A DNA stretch of 21,395 bases from an uncultured Alphaproteobacteria bacterium (GTDB lineage Bacteria; Pseudomonadota; Alphaproteobacteria; Rhizobiales; Ancalomicrobiaceae): contig CALBKH010000099.1 of NCBI GenBank assembly GCA_937892955.1, positions 1 to 21,395 of the forward strand. The letters run 5' to 3'. The notes under the pieces were generated by a model. That model searched no databases, was not told the origin of the DNA, and saw nothing but the letters and a program-made list of their open reading frames with translations. Positions 8,239-14,290 of the stretch are shown here, one piece after another. Each line of letters begins with the position of its first letter. Position 1 is the stretch's first letter. The position numbers and the translations under genes were made by a program.

Positions 8239-9678
8239 TCAGGTGCGACGACGCAGGCGGGCGGCGAAGAAGCCGTCGAGCCCGGCGAGGCGGGGCTCGG
8301 GATCGGGAAGCATGTCGGGCAGGGTGCGCAGGTCACCGTCCGCGGTGATCGCCGGCGCGAGCCCGCCGATCTCCTCCGCCGCGACGGGGGCACGCTCGTA
8401 GTCCGGGTGTTCGGCGAGGAAGCGGGCGATCTGCTCCTCGCCTTCGGCCGTCTGCAGCGAGCAGGTGCAGTAGACGAGGAGGCCGCCGGGCTTCACCCAG
8501 CCGGCCGCCCGGTCGAGCAGGCGATGTTGCAGCTCGGCGAGTTCCTCGACCTGGGCGCTCTTCTTCAGCCGGCCGACGTCCGGATTACGACGCAGGGTGC
8601 CGGTGGCGGAGCAGGGGGCGTCGAGGAGGACGGCATCGAAGGGTGCCTTCGGCGTCCACGTCTCGAGATCGGCGGCGATCGTCGCGACATCACTCAGGCG
8701 CAGGCGCGCGAGGTTCTGCTTCAGCCGATCGAGGCGGTGGGGCGAAAGATCGACGGCGGTGACCTTCGCCCCGGCCGCGGCGAGCTGCGCGGTCTTGCCG
8801 CCCGGGGCGGCGCAGAGGTCGGCGACCTCTTTTCCCGCGACGTCGCCGAGGAGGCGGGCGGGCAGCGCCGCGGCGGCGTCCTGCACCCACCATTCGCCGG
8901 CCTCGAACCCCTCCATCTCGGGCACCGCGCCGTGCGGCAGCAGGCGGACCGATCCGGTCGGCAGCACCCGGCCGCCGAGCCGTTCGGCCCAGCCGGCAGC
9001 GTCCGACTTGACGGTGAGGTCGAGCGCCGGTTCGACCATGTGAGCGGAAGCGAAGGCGCGGGTCTCGTCCTCTCCCCAGGTCTCGACCCAGTCGCGCCAC
9101 AGCCACAGCGGCGTGACGAGACGGGTGGCGTCCTGGGTCTCGAGGATCTCGTCGCGGGAGCGGGCGACGGCACGCAGCACGCCGTTGACCATCGCCTTCC
9201 AGGGGCGTGTCTCGCGATCGCGATCGGCGAGCTCGGTCGCCAGCGACACGGCGGCGTGGTCGGGCACCTCCATGAACAGGAGTTGCGCCGCACCGACGCG
9301 CAGGATCTGGCGGACCCGCGTCGCCTTGCCCGGCAGCGGGCGCTTCATCTGGCGCTTCAGCGCGTCGTCGACGAGGCCGAGACGGCGGAGCGTCGTCGAG
9401 ACGATGGCGCGCACCAGGGCGCGGTCGGCGGGCGAAAGCGCACGCCAGGCCGGCATCGAGGCGCGATGGTCGAGCACCTGATCGAGCGGTCGGCCGTCGT
9501 CGAGGACGTTGCCGAGGATATCGACGGCGAAGCGGCGGGTGGCGAGACCCGGCTCGTCGCGGCGTTCCTCGCGCACGGCCTTCTCGCCGGACGGAGCGTC
9601 CGGACGGGGGCCGCGTGGGCGAGCGGGGTCGGAGCGGCCGGGGCGCGGGGGGCGACCCCCTCTGCCGGATTCGTTCAT
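8239..9678 (-). CDS. rsmB: 16S rRNA (cytosine-C5)-methyltransferase, RsmB/NOL1-NOP2 family
   Basis: A 479-residue SAM-dependent RNA methyltransferase. Residues 1-45 are a charged, probably disordered Arg/Pro-rich leader. A NusB-like RNA-binding domain follows (about 46-180; RRFAVDILGNVL, DRALVRAIVSTTLRRLG, AAQLLFMEVPDHAAV). The Rossmann domain has the SAM loop DLCAAPGGKT (287-296), motif IV DAPCSATG (C356) and motif VI YCTCS (C406), the two cysteines expected of m5C RNA methyltransferases. The ATG at 9678 has AGGAT a few bases upstream. It precedes the heparinase-like gene and purH on the same strand with gaps of 153 and 173 bases, so these may have separate promoters. Confidence 0.92.
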   Translation of the reverse strand: MNESGRGGRPPRPGRSDPARPRGPRPDAPSGEKAVREERRDEPGLATRRFAVDILGNVLDDGRPLDQVLDHRASMPAWRALSPADRALVRAIVSTTLRRLGLVDDALKRQMKRPLPGKATRVRQILRVGAAQLLFMEVPDHAAVSLATELADRDRETRPWKAMVNGVLRAVARSRDEILETQDATRLVTPLWLWRDWVETWGEDETRAFASAHMVEPALDLTVKSDAAGWAERLGGRVLPTGSVRLLPHGAVPEMEGFEAGEWWVQDAAAALPARLLGDVAGKEVADLCAAPGGKTAQLAAAGAKVTAVDLSPHRLDRLKQNLARLRLSDVATIAADLETWTPKAPFDAVLLDAPCSATGTLRRNPDVGRLKKSAQVEELAELQHRLLDRAAGWVKPGGLLVYCTCSLQTAEGEEQIARFLAEHPDYERAPVAAEEIGGLAPAITADGDLRTLPDMLPDPEPRLAGLDGFFAARLRRRT

Positions 9679-9737
9679 GGGTATCCTCGACGTGCGATGC
9701 GAACCGGCGATGGTTCGACGGGCAAGCGCTTATCATG

Positions 9738-9815
9738 CTAGTGGAACGAATTCGACATTCGAATTCCGCTGCCGCACGGGTCGCGTTCGAATGTCGAATT
9801 CGAAAGTTCCACTAG
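9738..9815. repeat. Long hairpin element 1 (CTAGTGGAAC ends)
   Basis: Outer arms CTAGTGGAAC (9738-9747) and GTTCCACTAG (9806-9815), and inner arms GAATTCGACATTCGAA (9748-9763) and its complement (9786-9801), form a 26-bp stem with a 22-nt loop. A 4-nt bulge, GAAA, sits on the 3' arm (9802-9805). It lies upstream of rsmB in the divergent rsmB / SDHAF4 spacer. Confidence 0.85.
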
Positions 9816-9828
9816 AAACATAAGCTTG

Positions 9829-9905
9829 CTAGTGGTCCTCATGACTCCGACATTCGCACGACGAGGCTTCCACAGGGGATGCGAATGTCGGAGTCGGACC
9901 ACTAG
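9829..9905. repeat. Long hairpin element 2 (CTAGTGGTCC ends), mirror of element 1
   Basis: Outer arms CTAGTGGTCC (9829-9838) and GGACCACTAG (9896-9905), and inner arms GACTCCGACATTCGCA (9843-9858) and its complement (9880-9895), form a 26-bp stem with a 21-nt loop. The 4-nt bulge, TCAT, is on the 5' arm (9839-9842), opposite to element 1. Thirteen bases separate the two elements. Sequence differences between the two are compensated in both arms. Confidence 0.85.
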
Positions 9906-9961
9906 AAGCCGGCGCGGGAGACGAACTCGCCCGATCACCCGCGATCCGACCGGGACGACCC

Positions 9962-10216
9962 ATGACCGCCGACGAAACACCCGCCGAGACACCCGCCGAA
10001 CCGGACGCCGCCGAGGCGGCTGCGGCCGAGCCGCCGCGTCGCCGTTTCGAGGACCTGCCGCCGGCGGCTCAGCGCGCGCTGCTCGAGGCCGAGGAGCGGC
10101 GCAAGGCGGCGGATGCGGCGGCGAAGCCCGTCCCGAAGGAGATCGCCGGCCGCGACGGCCCAGAACCGGTGCGCTACGGCGACTGGGAGAAGAAGGGCAT
10201 CGCCTCGGATTTCTGA
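9962..10216 (+). CDS. DUF1674 protein, SDHAF4-like succinate dehydrogenase assembly factor
   Basis: An 84-residue protein ending GRDGPEPVRYGDWEKKGIASDF-like sequence (about residues 63-84), the diagnostic C-terminus of the DUF1674/SDHAF4 family. Members help flavinylated SdhA assemble into succinate dehydrogenase in mitochondria, and the bacterial homologues are presumed to act likewise. The N-terminal half is an Ala/Glu/Pro-rich, low-complexity region. The gene is divergent from rsmB, with the paired hairpin elements between, and convergent with folD. In related genomes this gene is usually close to rsmB, which fits here. Confidence 0.85.
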   Translation: MTADETPAETPAEPDAAEAAAAEPPRRRFEDLPPAAQRALLEAEERRKAADAAAKPVPKEIAGRDGPEPVRYGDWEKKGIASDF

Positions 10217-10233
10217 GAGCGTCGTTCTCGACC

Positions 10234-10381
10234 CGTAGGGAGGAAAGAGCGAAGCGAATTCCACCGCCACGCCAGGAGATCACGGCGGCCCCGACCACGA
10301 CGGCCCGGAGGCGGTTCAGTGAGGGGCGCGCACGTCCCAACCCGACGGCCGCCGGTGCAATTCGCTCGCGCTCTTTGCACC
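10234..10381. repeat. Intergenic inverted-repeat element, copy B
   Basis: The left arm, 10234-10265, starts CGTAGGG and contains GCGAATTCCACC. The right arm, 10354-10381, is a hairpin, GGTGCAA/TTGCACC with a 14-nt loop. The arms are inverted and related to those of copy A (4411-4514), with an unrelated and longer spacer. It lies between the convergent SDHAF4-like gene and folD. Confidence 0.6.
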
Positions 10382-10407
10382 CCACCGTGCCCCAAGGCGG
10401 GCCTCGA

Positions 10408-11331
10408 TCAGCCGAACAGCCGCTTGTTCAACGCCGTGAAGAAGTCCGGCGGGGTGAGGCCGCGGCGGCGGTGGGCGGCGATGAGGGTGTTGGCGAGCAG
10501 CGTCGCCACCGTCATCAGGCCGACGCCGCCGGGAACCGGCGTGATGGCGCCGGCGACCTTCACGGCCGAATCGAAGTCGACGTCGCCGACGAGGCGGGTC
10601 TTGCCCTCGCCCTTCTCCGGCGCCGGGATGCGGTTGATGCCGACGTCGATCACCGTCGCGCCGGGCTTCACCCAGTCGCCCGGGATCATCAGCGGCCGGC
10701 CGACGGCGGCCACCAACACGTCGGCGCGGCGGCAGACCTCGGCGAGATCGCGGGTGCGGGAATGGGCGATGGTGACGGTGCAGTTCGCCATCACGAGGAG
10801 CTGGGCCATCGGCCGGCCGACCAGCTCGGAGCGGCCGACGACGACGGCTTCCAGGCCGGAGAGCGGGCGGCCGACCCAGTCGAGCATCATCATCGAGCCG
10901 TAGGGCGTGCACGGCACCAGGCCGGGGCGACCGGCAGCGAGGCGGCCGGCGTTGACCTCGGTGAGGCCGTCGACGTCCTTGGCCGGATCGATCGCCGAGA
11001 TCACCCGCCCGGTGTCGATGTGCTTGGGCAGCGGCAGCTGGACGAGGATGCCGTCGACGGCGTCGTCGGCGTTGAGCTTGGCGATCAGCGTCAGCAGCTC
11101 GGCCTCCGGCGTCGCAGCGTCGAGGCGATACTCGAAGGAGCGCATGCCGACTTCGACGGTCTGCTTGGTCTTGGAGGCGACGTAGACGCGGCTCGCCGGA
11201 TCTTCGCCGACCAACACCACCGCGAGGCCGGGGGCGGTACCGTGGGCGGCGGTGAAGCGGGCGACGTCGGCCGTCACCTCCTGGCGCAGGGCTTCGGATC
11301 TGGCTTTGCCGTCGATGATGCGTGCCGTCAT
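10408..11331 (-). CDS. folD: Methylenetetrahydrofolate dehydrogenase / methenyl-THF cyclohydrolase
   Basis: A 307-residue bifunctional cytosolic enzyme interconverting 5,10-methylene-, 5,10-methenyl- and 10-formyl-THF. It supplies the one-carbon donor used by PurH. Catalytic positions match E. coli numbering: YVASKTK with Y50 and K54, VQLPLP with Q98, and KDVDG with D121. The NADP-binding loop is VVGRSELVGRP (165-175), where the family usually has VGRSNIVGKP-like sequence. Near the C-terminus PVPGGVGLMT has Leu272 where proline is nearly universal. The start has a strong GAGGAGGTGAT ribosome-binding site. It is the last gene of the yggT - DUF167 - folD unit, 45 bases after DUF167. Confidence 0.96.
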   Translation of the reverse strand: MTARIIDGKARSEALRQEVTADVARFTAAHGTAPGLAVVLVGEDPASRVYVASKTKQTVEVGMRSFEYRLDAATPEAELLTLIAKLNADDAVDGILVQLPLPKHIDTGRVISAIDPAKDVDGLTEVNAGRLAAGRPGLVPCTPYGSMMMLDWVGRPLSGLEAVVVGRSELVGRPMAQLLVMANCTVTIAHSRTRDLAEVCRRADVLVAAVGRPLMIPGDWVKPGATVIDVGINRIPAPEKGEGKTRLVGDVDFDSAVKVAGAITPVPGGVGLMTVATLLANTLIAAHRRRGLTPPDFFTALNKRLFG

Positions 11332-11376
11332 GGGATCACCTCCTCGTCCGAGAAACCCGCCGACGGCTGCGTAGCA

Positions 11377-11715
11377 TCACTTCGCCGCCGCCGCCAGTGT
11401 CGCGAGGCGCTTCGCCAGGGCGGATCCGTCACCCTCGATCTTCAGCGTCTTCACCCGCGCGGTGTGGCCCGAAACGAGTTCGACCTTGGACTTCGCGACG
11501 TCGAGGACATCGGCGAGGAGGCGGGTGAGGGCGGCGTTGGCGGCGCCCTCGGAGGGGGCGGCACGGACGTGGACGATCAGCACCTCGGCTCCGTCGGCGA
11601 GGCGCTCCAGGCGACCGACGGCGTCGCGAGACGCCTTGGGCGTCAGGCGGACCCGCAGGCGCAGACCGTCGGCTTCGACGCGAACGGCTTCGGAAGGGCC
11701 GGCCGGCACGCTCAC
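11377..11715 (-). CDS. DUF167 family protein (YggU-like)
   Basis: A 112-residue protein with the DUF167 signature: LRLRVRLTPKASRDAVGRL near the N-terminus, then LIVHVRAAPSEGAANAALTRLLAD and a C-terminal SGHTARVKTLKIEG. Biochemical function is unknown for the family. The GTG start at 11715 overlaps the yggT stop codon (GTGA), indicating translational coupling. An in-frame GTG two codons later is the alternative. Confidence 0.88.
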   Translation of the reverse strand: MSVPAGPSEAVRVEADGLRLRVRLTPKASRDAVGRLERLADGAEVLIVHVRAAPSEGAANAALTRLLADVLDVAKSKVELVSGHTARVKTLKIEGDGSALAKRLATLAAAAK

Positions 11716-12002
11716 CAGCGGGCGAGCATGTGTAGGTACTGGCGGATGATGAAGATCGCCAGGAAAACGACGATCGGCGACAGATCCAGACCGCCGAGAT
11801 TGGGCATGAAGCGGCGAATGGGCGCGAGTACCGGTTCGGTCAGGCGATAGAGCACGTCGCCGATGGTCGACACCGCCTGATTGCGGGTGTTGACCACGCC
11901 GAAGGCATGGAGCCAGGAGAAGACGATCATGGCGATCAGCACCCAACCGTAGAGGTCGAGGACGAGATCGACGGCCATGAGGATCGGAGAGGCCAGGGAC
12001 AT
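11712..12002 (-). CDS. YggT family membrane protein
   Basis: A 96-residue inner-membrane protein with two hydrophobic helices (LVLDLYGWVLIAMIVFSWL, and VVFLAIFIIRQYLHML at the C-terminus), separated by LTEPVLAPIRRFMPNLGGLDLSP, the hallmark loop of YggT proteins. Homologues have been linked to osmotic or cation stress and cell-envelope functions, but no mechanism can be assigned. GGAAGAA precedes the ATG at 12002. It is first in an operon with DUF167 and folD. Confidence 0.9.
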   Translation of the reverse strand: MSLASPILMAVDLVLDLYGWVLIAMIVFSWLHAFGVVNTRNQAVSTIGDVLYRLTEPVLAPIRRFMPNLGGLDLSPIVVFLAIFIIRQYLHMLARW

Positions 12003-12347
12003 GGGTTCTTCCGCTCGAGGGATGGTCTGCCTCCCATGTAGACACGGCCCGACGAAATGCCAAGAGCGGGGCCGTATTCGCCGTCGGGGATGGTTTCCGG
12101 GCGCCGCCGAAACGTCCTCGGAGGTCCGCGGCGGAGCGGAAAAGCGGGATGGAAATCCGCAGGTCGAGACGGCCCGGCGTCGTCGGATCGGATGCTGTCG
12201 CCTCCCGCCGGTGCCGGCGCGGGTGCTGCAGAGAATTGGCGCGGCGGTGGTCGCGAGCGGGCTCGCGAGCGCGCTTGACAGAGGGGGGAGGCCTCCCCTA
12301 AATGGCGCCCATCCGACGCGGGGCTCCCATCCCCGCCTCGTTCGGTC
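12003..12347. other. Spacer between yggT operon and tRNA-Ala, 345 bp, no gene
   Basis: It holds the divergent promoters of the yggT operon and the tRNA. A perfect 8-bp hairpin, TCGCGAGC-GG-GCTCGCGA, lies at 12251-12268 just before the tRNA promoter. Nothing else is recognised. Confidence 0.6.
12275..12303 (+). promoter_or_regulatory. Sigma-70-type promoter for tRNA-Ala
   Basis: A perfect -35 box TTGACA (12275-12280), a 17-bp spacer and a CTAAAT -10 box (12298-12303) lie 45 bases upstream of the tRNA. The spacer contains the 14-bp palindrome GGGGAGGCCTCCCC (12285-12298). Confidence 0.75.
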
Positions 12348-12423
12348 GGGGCTGTAGCTCAGATGGGAGAGCGCTGCAATCGCACTGCAGAGGTCAGGGG
12401 TTCGATTCCCCTCAGCTCCACCA
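12348..12423 (+). tRNA. tRNA-Ala (anticodon CGC)
   Basis: A 76-nt cloverleaf with encoded CCA. The acceptor stem is GGGGCTG/CAGCTCC with the G3-U70 wobble that identifies alanine tRNAs. The anticodon arm is CTGCA-ATCGCAC-TGCAG, giving anticodon CGC for codon GCG. The T-arm GGGGTTCGATTCCCC is intact. Its 3' end is the insertion site of the downstream island. Confidence 0.97.
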
Positions 12424-12457
12424 ATTCCCTGAGAGAAAACCGCGGATTTCCGCGGTT
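12415..12457 (+). other. attL of the tRNA-Ala island
   Basis: The block GCTCCACCAATTC (12415-12427) and the palindrome CCGCGGATTTCCGCGG (12440-12455) recur at exactly the same spacing at 19855-19867 and 19880-19895. Thirteen identical bases cover the tRNA 3' tail. The exact crossover point is inferred, not seen. Confidence 0.75.
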
Positions 12458-12462
12458 TTTTA
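12436..12462 (+). terminator. Terminator of tRNA-Ala
   Basis: The stem AAAACCGCGGA/TCCGCGGTTTT with a TT loop runs into a T-rich tract (TTTTTTATT), a typical intrinsic terminator 12 bases after the tRNA. Its core palindrome is duplicated at the right end of the island. Confidence 0.85.
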
Positions 12463-12479
12463 TTGTCCGCCTTTTGACG

Positions 12480-12501
12480 ACCCATCATCCCACCCATCAT
12501 C
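12480..12501. repeat. Left integrase arm-site pair
   Basis: Two ACCCATCATC boxes (12480-12489 and 12492-12501) with a 12-bp period. The same pair, in the same orientation and with one base different in the 2-bp spacer, occurs at 19710-19731. An arm-type integrase-binding role is inferred. Confidence 0.6.
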
Positions 12502-12959
12502 GCGACGTGGTTCACGGTGGATCGCGGCGGACGAAGGCGGATGATAGGTGCTGCGAAGACGTCGTGCTGATTGGGCGACAGGTCGATCGCGTGTGATGTC
12601 ACTAAAGCCGCCGCAAACGGTTGCCGCGTTTTTCTGCCTCCGAATATTGTCGCCCTCACGCGCGCGTAGTTGTCGCGGAATTCCTCGCACGCTCGGCGAG
12701 GGGCCTCCGCCCTTCGCTTTGGAGTTCCTCTAGCCCCTGCCCACCGTGCCAAGCCGGCTTGTGTGATTTTCGATTCCTCGCGCGCGCGAAATTGTCCTGA
12801 AATCCTCTTTGCCGGTCATATTCACTTCCTGTGCCGGGGCGTCGGTCGGGTAGGTGCCCAGTCACACAATCCGGATCACCTGCCAACCTAAAGATTGAGG
12901 GCCGACTCGACGCGAACCATGAGGTGTGATTGGATCAGGCGCCCATAAGGGAGACGGCC
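12502..12959. other. Left island region without a gene, 458 bp
   Basis: No convincing gene is seen. An imperfect direct repeat is present: CGCGCGCGTAGTTGTC at about 12659-12674 and CGCGCGCGAAATTGTC at about 12781-12796, each followed by an AAT(T)CCTC motif. The spacing and pairing could suit regulator binding for the downstream plus-strand genes, but this is only a suggestion. Confidence 0.4.
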
Positions 12960-13286
12960 ATGAAATGGATTTTTGCGACAGCGGTGGCGTTCGCGCTCGG
13001 TGGCTGTTCAATGACATTGCCGGTTACCGGTCAGTCAGATGCAGGTGATGAAATATTCACCGGCTCTGCAACGGGGGAATTAGATGGAGCGGGCACACTC
13101 ACCATTCGAAGCGATAGAGGGAAAGTCTGCTCAGGAACGTTTGTCTACGTCACGCGTCGCAATGGCGAAGGAACATTCAACTGCACGAATGGGCAGAGTG
13201 GATCTTTCTCTTTTGTCTCGACGGGCACCAGAGGTACCGGTCGCGGCTCGATAGGTGGCAAGCCTTTCACTTTTACCTTCGGATAA
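12960..13286 (+). CDS. Small putative lipoprotein, unknown function
   Basis: A 108-residue protein. MKWIFATAVAFALGGC is a lipoprotein signal peptide with lipobox LGGC and lipidated Cys16. The mature part is rich in Gly, Thr and Ser with alternating beta-strand character: GTLTIRSDRGKVCSGTFVY, GEGTFNC, SGSFSFVSTGTRGTGRGSIGG. Cys57 and Cys75 could form a disulfide. A good AAGGGAGA ribosome-binding site lies 6-7 bases before the ATG at 12960; an in-frame start at 12930 would bury the signal peptide. It is island cargo followed 12 bases later by another exported small protein, so an operon is likely. No named family is assigned. Confidence 0.75.
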   Translation: MKWIFATAVAFALGGCSMTLPVTGQSDAGDEIFTGSATGELDGAGTLTIRSDRGKVCSGTFVYVTRRNGEGTFNCTNGQSGSFSFVSTGTRGTGRGSIGGKPFTFTFG

Positions 13287-13298
13287 GCGGTACGGGTG

Positions 13299-13628
13299 AT
13301 GACGCACAAGCCCCATAGGAACCGACGAAAAATCGGCCTTGGTGTAGGGCTGATGTTGCTGATTGGTAGTGCAAATTCAGCAAAGGCCGGCTTTTTAGAC
13401 GAGTCAGAGTGCAAGAATGGAGCTTTTATATCCAATTCTGGACTAAGCGGTGCGATTTCGGATGTCGATAGGCGTGTTGTTGCGTGTTTCAACTATCAGA
13501 ATACGATTCTAAAGAGCGTTTATGAAGAGTTTTCATCAGATATTGCAATATTGAAATCTCGAATCAATTTGATAGAAATTGAAAATAAGCGGCTAAAGGC
13601 GGAAATTGAAGCGCTAAAGTCGAAGTGA
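13299..13628 (+). CDS. Small exported coiled-coil protein, unknown function
   Basis: A 109-residue protein. A basic N-terminus (HKPHRNRRK) and a hydrophobic stretch, IGLGVGLMLLIG, are followed by a likely signal peptidase site after SANSAKA. The mature part has two cysteines (ECKNGAF, VVACFNYQ) and ends in a predicted coiled coil, with LKSRINLIEIENKRLKAEIE giving a heptad-like pattern. A GTG directly upstream (13296) is an equal start candidate. Base composition is lower in GC than the backbone, as expected for transferred cargo. It follows the lipoprotein gene by 12 bases. No function is assigned. Confidence 0.65.
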   Translation: MTHKPHRNRRKIGLGVGLMLLIGSANSAKAGFLDESECKNGAFISNSGLSGAISDVDRRVVACFNYQNTILKSVYEEFSSDIAILKSRINLIEIENKRLKAEIEALKSK

Positions 13629-13684
13629 CACACGCGGCAGACGTCGTGAACTGATGCCGGCGAGTGCGGGGATCTAATGGCTTC

Positions 13685-14290
13685 TTATCGCAGAACAGTT
13701 CCCCATTTCGCAATGAGCGCCGCCTCGGCTCGTCCGTGGTCCTTCTTCCGGGCGAAGAGGTGAGCTTGTCGCGGCCATAGCTCGATCGCTCTGCGCCGGG
13801 CGTCCTCCTTCGCCGCAGAGAGGTGGTGGAACCGCTTCCAGGTTCCGGGCGGTACGTATGTCGTCGGGATCGCCAACGCCCCCAGGACACCCGCCAGGAC
13901 GCCCACAGCGCGGCCGAAGGCGAAGGTCGAGGCGACACCCTGTTTCGGCATCGCTCCCACTTGTTCGGCCACCGCTGATGCCGGGGCGAACTCTTCGATC
14001 AGGCGAGCGAGAAGGTTCGCGTCGATCCGAGCGGCCTTGCCTTCACCCATCATCGGCAGGTCGAAGACGGCGACGAGATCGCCCGAAGGCGTGACCACCG
14101 CCCCGGCACCGGATAGGCCGGGGTCAAACCCGACGATGGGACGCACGGGACAAGAGGGCGGGACATCCGAGACACACCCCTTTAGGGGTGTCTCGCGTGT
14201 CCCGTCTGTCCCGCCCCCAGCGGAGACCGAGACATTCGGGACATTTGTCCCGGTTGTCCGGTTTGTCCCGGCGAAATGTTCAGGGGTCAC
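13685..14290 (-). CDS. RuvC-like Holliday-junction nuclease, phage/island type
   Basis: A 201-residue protein with an RNase H-like RuvC fold. PIVGFDPGLSGAGAVV carries D56, VAEQVGAMPKQG carries E109, and KKDHGRAEAALIAKW carries D184 and E189, consistent with an acidic active site. Such enzymes cut branched DNA during replication or excision. The GTG start at 14290 overlaps the stop of the upstream helicase gene (GTGA). Residues 1-50 are Gly/Thr/Pro-rich low complexity encoded by the GGGACA/TGTCCC motif cluster, so the functional domain begins near residue 51 and a later start is possible. It is the last gene of the minus-strand replication operon. Confidence 0.8.
   Translation of the reverse strand: MTPEHFAGTNRTTGTNVPNVSVSAGGGTDGTRETPLKGCVSDVPPSCPVRPIVGFDPGLSGAGAVVTPSGDLVAVFDLPMMGEGKAARIDANLLARLIEEFAPASAVAEQVGAMPKQGVASTFAFGRAVGVLAGVLGALAIPTTYVPPGTWKRFHHLSAAKEDARRRAIELWPRQAHLFARKKDHGRAEAALIAKWGTVLR
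14147..14269. repeat. GGGACA/TGTCCC motif cluster, possible iterons
   Basis: Seven exact copies in 123 bases: GGGACA at 14147, 14160 and 14238; TGTCCC at 14198, 14207, 14246 and 14264; plus TGTCCG at 14255. One pair forms the inverted repeat GGGACATTTGTCCC (14238-14251). A hairpin built on CACCCC-TTTA-GGGGTG lies near 14175-14190. The cluster is within the N-terminal coding part of the RuvC-like gene, right behind the helicase gene. An origin of replication is inferred. Confidence 0.6.

Noticed and set aside
4592..9741. Long plus-strand frames opposite purH, the heparinase-like gene and rsmB
   Set aside because: Antisense shadows with Gly/Ala/Asp/Glu-rich composition and no domain features.
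9826..11850. 674-codon plus-strand frame over the SDHAF4-like gene and folD
   Set aside because: Crosses an established opposite-strand gene and repeats; no recognisable domain.
12302..12596. Plus-strand frames over tRNA-Ala
   Set aside because: They run through the tRNA and its terminator; not protein coding.
14045..14054. Third ACCCATCATC box inside the RuvC-like gene
   Set aside because: A single unpaired copy encoding an ordinary part of the protein; likely coincidence.
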